Source: Chloroflexota bacterium (GTDB lineage: Bacteria > Chloroflexota > UBA11872). From it: a stretch of DNA of 36,325 nucleotides. Shown piece by piece: positions 34,722 to 36,325 of the stretch. A model generated the notes under the pieces. That model made no database searches. It was not told where the DNA came from and saw nothing but the letters and a program-made list of their open reading frames with translations. The stretch's first letter is position 1. Every line of letters begins with the position of its first letter. A program made the translations under genes and the position numbers. The stretch is from NCBI GenBank assembly GCA_009839425.1, contig VXPS01000399.1:1-36325 (forward strand). Reading direction: 5' to 3'.

Positions 34722-36260
34722 ATGAGCGGACCAGTGACTCGACGTAAGGTCATCCGCGCCCTTGGGGTTGGTTCCCTTGGCGGCGCGACGGCGGCCATTC
34801 TCGCCGCCTGTGGAGAGACCCAGGTCGTCGAGGTCGAGAAGATTGTCGAGAAGGAAGTTCCGGTCGAGCGAGTCGTCGAGAAGGAAGTCCCGGTCGAACG
34901 GGTCGTAGAGAAGGTCGTTGAGAAGGAAGTCCCGGTCGAAGTCCAGAAGGTCGTAGAGGTCGAGAAGGTCGTCACCAGGGAAGTCATGGTCGAAGCCCAG
35001 CCCCAGATGGCGCCGACGCCACCGATCCAGTTCATGAATTACTGGGCGGCGGGGACGCGCTGGGAGACGATGAAGGCCGGCCTGGAGGAATTCGACAAGC
35101 AGTTCCCCAACGTCAAGTACGACCTCATTCCAATCCCGCCCGGGTTCTACCGCGACAAGGTGAACATCATGTTCGCGGCGGGCACGGTTGGTGACGTCGT
35201 TGTGCTGAACGGCGCGCGGATGCGCGAGTTCGCGCCGGGTCTCGTGCAGCTCCAGGACCACGTCGACAAGGCCGGTATCGACCTTGACGACTTCCTCATC
35301 CTGTCGCGCGAAAACCCGGACGACCCGAGCCTCCAGAACCTGGACATCGATGGCGTGCTCTACGGCATGCCCTTCATGTCAGCGGTCAATGGCTACGTCT
35401 ACAACATCGACAAGTTCGATGCCGACGGCGTGGACGCCCCAACGGCTGACTGGACCTGGGACTCGCAGCTAGAGGCGGCCCGGCAGCTCACCAACGCTGA
35501 CAAGAACGAATACGGTCTGCACCACGGCACCGGCGGCGAATTCCGCTGGCTGCCCCTGATCAGCGCCAACGGCGGCTGGCTGTTCACCGAGCGGACCCGC
35601 CCGGCGCCGGCCTCCGGTTTCGCCACCGAGGGTGGGCTCGAGGCGTTCGAGTGGTACGTAGACGCCACCTACGAGGAGGGCGTAGGCGTTCCCCTCGGCG
35701 AGTTGTCGCAGCTGCTGAGCGAGGGCATCACGGCGCCATTCGCGACCGGCAAGATCGGCATGGAACCCGGCGGCATTCACGGCCCCGGCGGCCGCAAGCT
35801 TCGAGTGGGCGGTCGGTTCGAGTGGGACAACATGCCGTCGCCACGGTCGCCGACCGGTGAGGTCGCCTACTCCACCAATGAGTTGGGGCACTTCATCACC
35901 GTCAAGGCGCTCGAGCACGGCACGGTCGAGGCCTCGGTCATTCTCACGTCGTTCATCGCGGGTGAGTACTTCCAGGGCCTGGTCGCTGACGGGCGGGGAG
36001 CGATTCCCATGCACCGCGCCGCGATCAACAGCGACCGATATCTTGGCTTCCAGCCAGGAATGCCCCGCAGCATGGAGCTCATCCGAGACCACTTCCTGAG
36101 CCCGCACGCCTACGGCCTCATGTTCTTCAGCGGTTGGGCGCAGTGGTGGAACATCCTGCACGACGAAGCAACGCCAGCGATCACCGGCGAAATTCCGGCT
36201 CGCGAAGCCCTGTTGAACGCGCAGGCCGCGTGCGACAAGCACCTGGCAACGCTGCAATAG
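34722..36260 (+). CDS. ABC transporter extracellular solute-binding lipoprotein (family 1, sugar-type), Tat signal
   Basis: MSGPVTRRKVIRALGVGSLGGATAAILAACGETQ (Tat plus lipobox), repetitive VEKEVPVERVV linker, then PPIQFMNYWAAGTRWETMKAGLEEFDKQFPNVKYDLIPIPPGFYRDKVNIMFAAGTVGDVV typical of sugar SBPs. Confidence 0.9.
   Translation: MSGPVTRRKVIRALGVGSLGGATAAILAACGETQVVEVEKIVEKEVPVERVVEKEVPVERVVEKVVEKEVPVEVQKVVEVEKVVTREVMVEAQPQMAPTPPIQFMNYWAAGTRWETMKAGLEEFDKQFPNVKYDLIPIPPGFYRDKVNIMFAAGTVGDVVVLNGARMREFAPGLVQLQDHVDKAGIDLDDFLILSRENPDDPSLQNLDIDGVLYGMPFMSAVNGYVYNIDKFDADGVDAPTADWTWDSQLEAARQLTNADKNEYGLHHGTGGEFRWLPLISANGGWLFTERTRPAPASGFATEGGLEAFEWYVDATYEEGVGVPLGELSQLLSEGITAPFATGKIGMEPGGIHGPGGRKLRVGGRFEWDNMPSPRSPTGEVAYSTNELGHFITVKALEHGTVEASVILTSFIAGEYFQGLVADGRGAIPMHRAAINSDRYLGFQPGMPRSMELIRDHFLSPHAYGLMFFSGWAQWWNILHDEATPAITGEIPAREALLNAQAACDKHLATLQ
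34824..34995 (+). repeat. Intragenic repeat encoding VEKEVPVERV units
   Basis: GTCGAGAAGGAAGTYCCGGTCGARCGRGTCGT repeated; protein VEVEKIVEKEVPVERVVEKEVPVERVVEKVVEKEVPVEVQKVVEVEKVV. Confidence 0.85.
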
Positions 36261-36273
36261 GCACGATTCGCGC

Positions 36274-36293
36274 TCATTCAAGCCATTGAATGA
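36274..36293. terminator. Hairpin just downstream of SBP gene (attenuator/terminator or mRNA-stabilising)
   Basis: TCATTCAA GCCA TTGAATGA, 13 nt after the TAG; no T-run. Confidence 0.4.
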
Positions 36294-36325
36294 CGGCGAT
36301 GTGTCGGGCGAGCGCCACACTATGG

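Overview
GC-rich bacterial chromosomal window with dense, mostly operonic genes. Gene content (SAR202/Chloroflexota-like catabolic genes, Tat lipoproteins, a VEKEVPVERV-linker solute-binding protein) suggests Chloroflexota, but that is inference only. Left part: mfd N-terminus (partial), pth, rsmA, two SDR oxidoreductases, two tandem RdgB/HAM1 NTP pyrophosphatases, a corrinoid-binding protein, an amidohydrolase, a degenerate DXS-like protein, ThpR, orphan HyuB, a YhaM-like HD exonuclease, valS and a heterodimeric ABC exporter. Middle: a repeat-rich intergenic region, pyrE-like gene, D-Ala-D-Ala carboxypeptidase, tatA, SpoIID-domain protein, PhyH dioxygenase, atypical M19 dipeptidase, MSOX-like FAD oxidase and a small lipoprotein. 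Right part: three Gfo/Idh/MocA dehydrogenases, a tandem triplication of a Tat-lipoprotein beta-propeller, and an ABC sugar-type solute-binding lipoprotein. I saw no rRNA, tRNA, CRISPR array, transposase or prophage genes. Best candidates for something new: (1) a shortened DXS-fold protein in which the thiamine-diphosphate motif, the HxxS/GHQ/GHSS histidines and the catalytic Glu are all replaced; (2) a tandem RdgB pair whose conserved motifs are lost in a complementary way, suggesting an obligate heterodimer or neofunctionalisation; (3) the triplicated Tat-lipoprotein propellers with mosaic (gene-conversion-like) sequence and a variable two-cysteine C-terminal tail.
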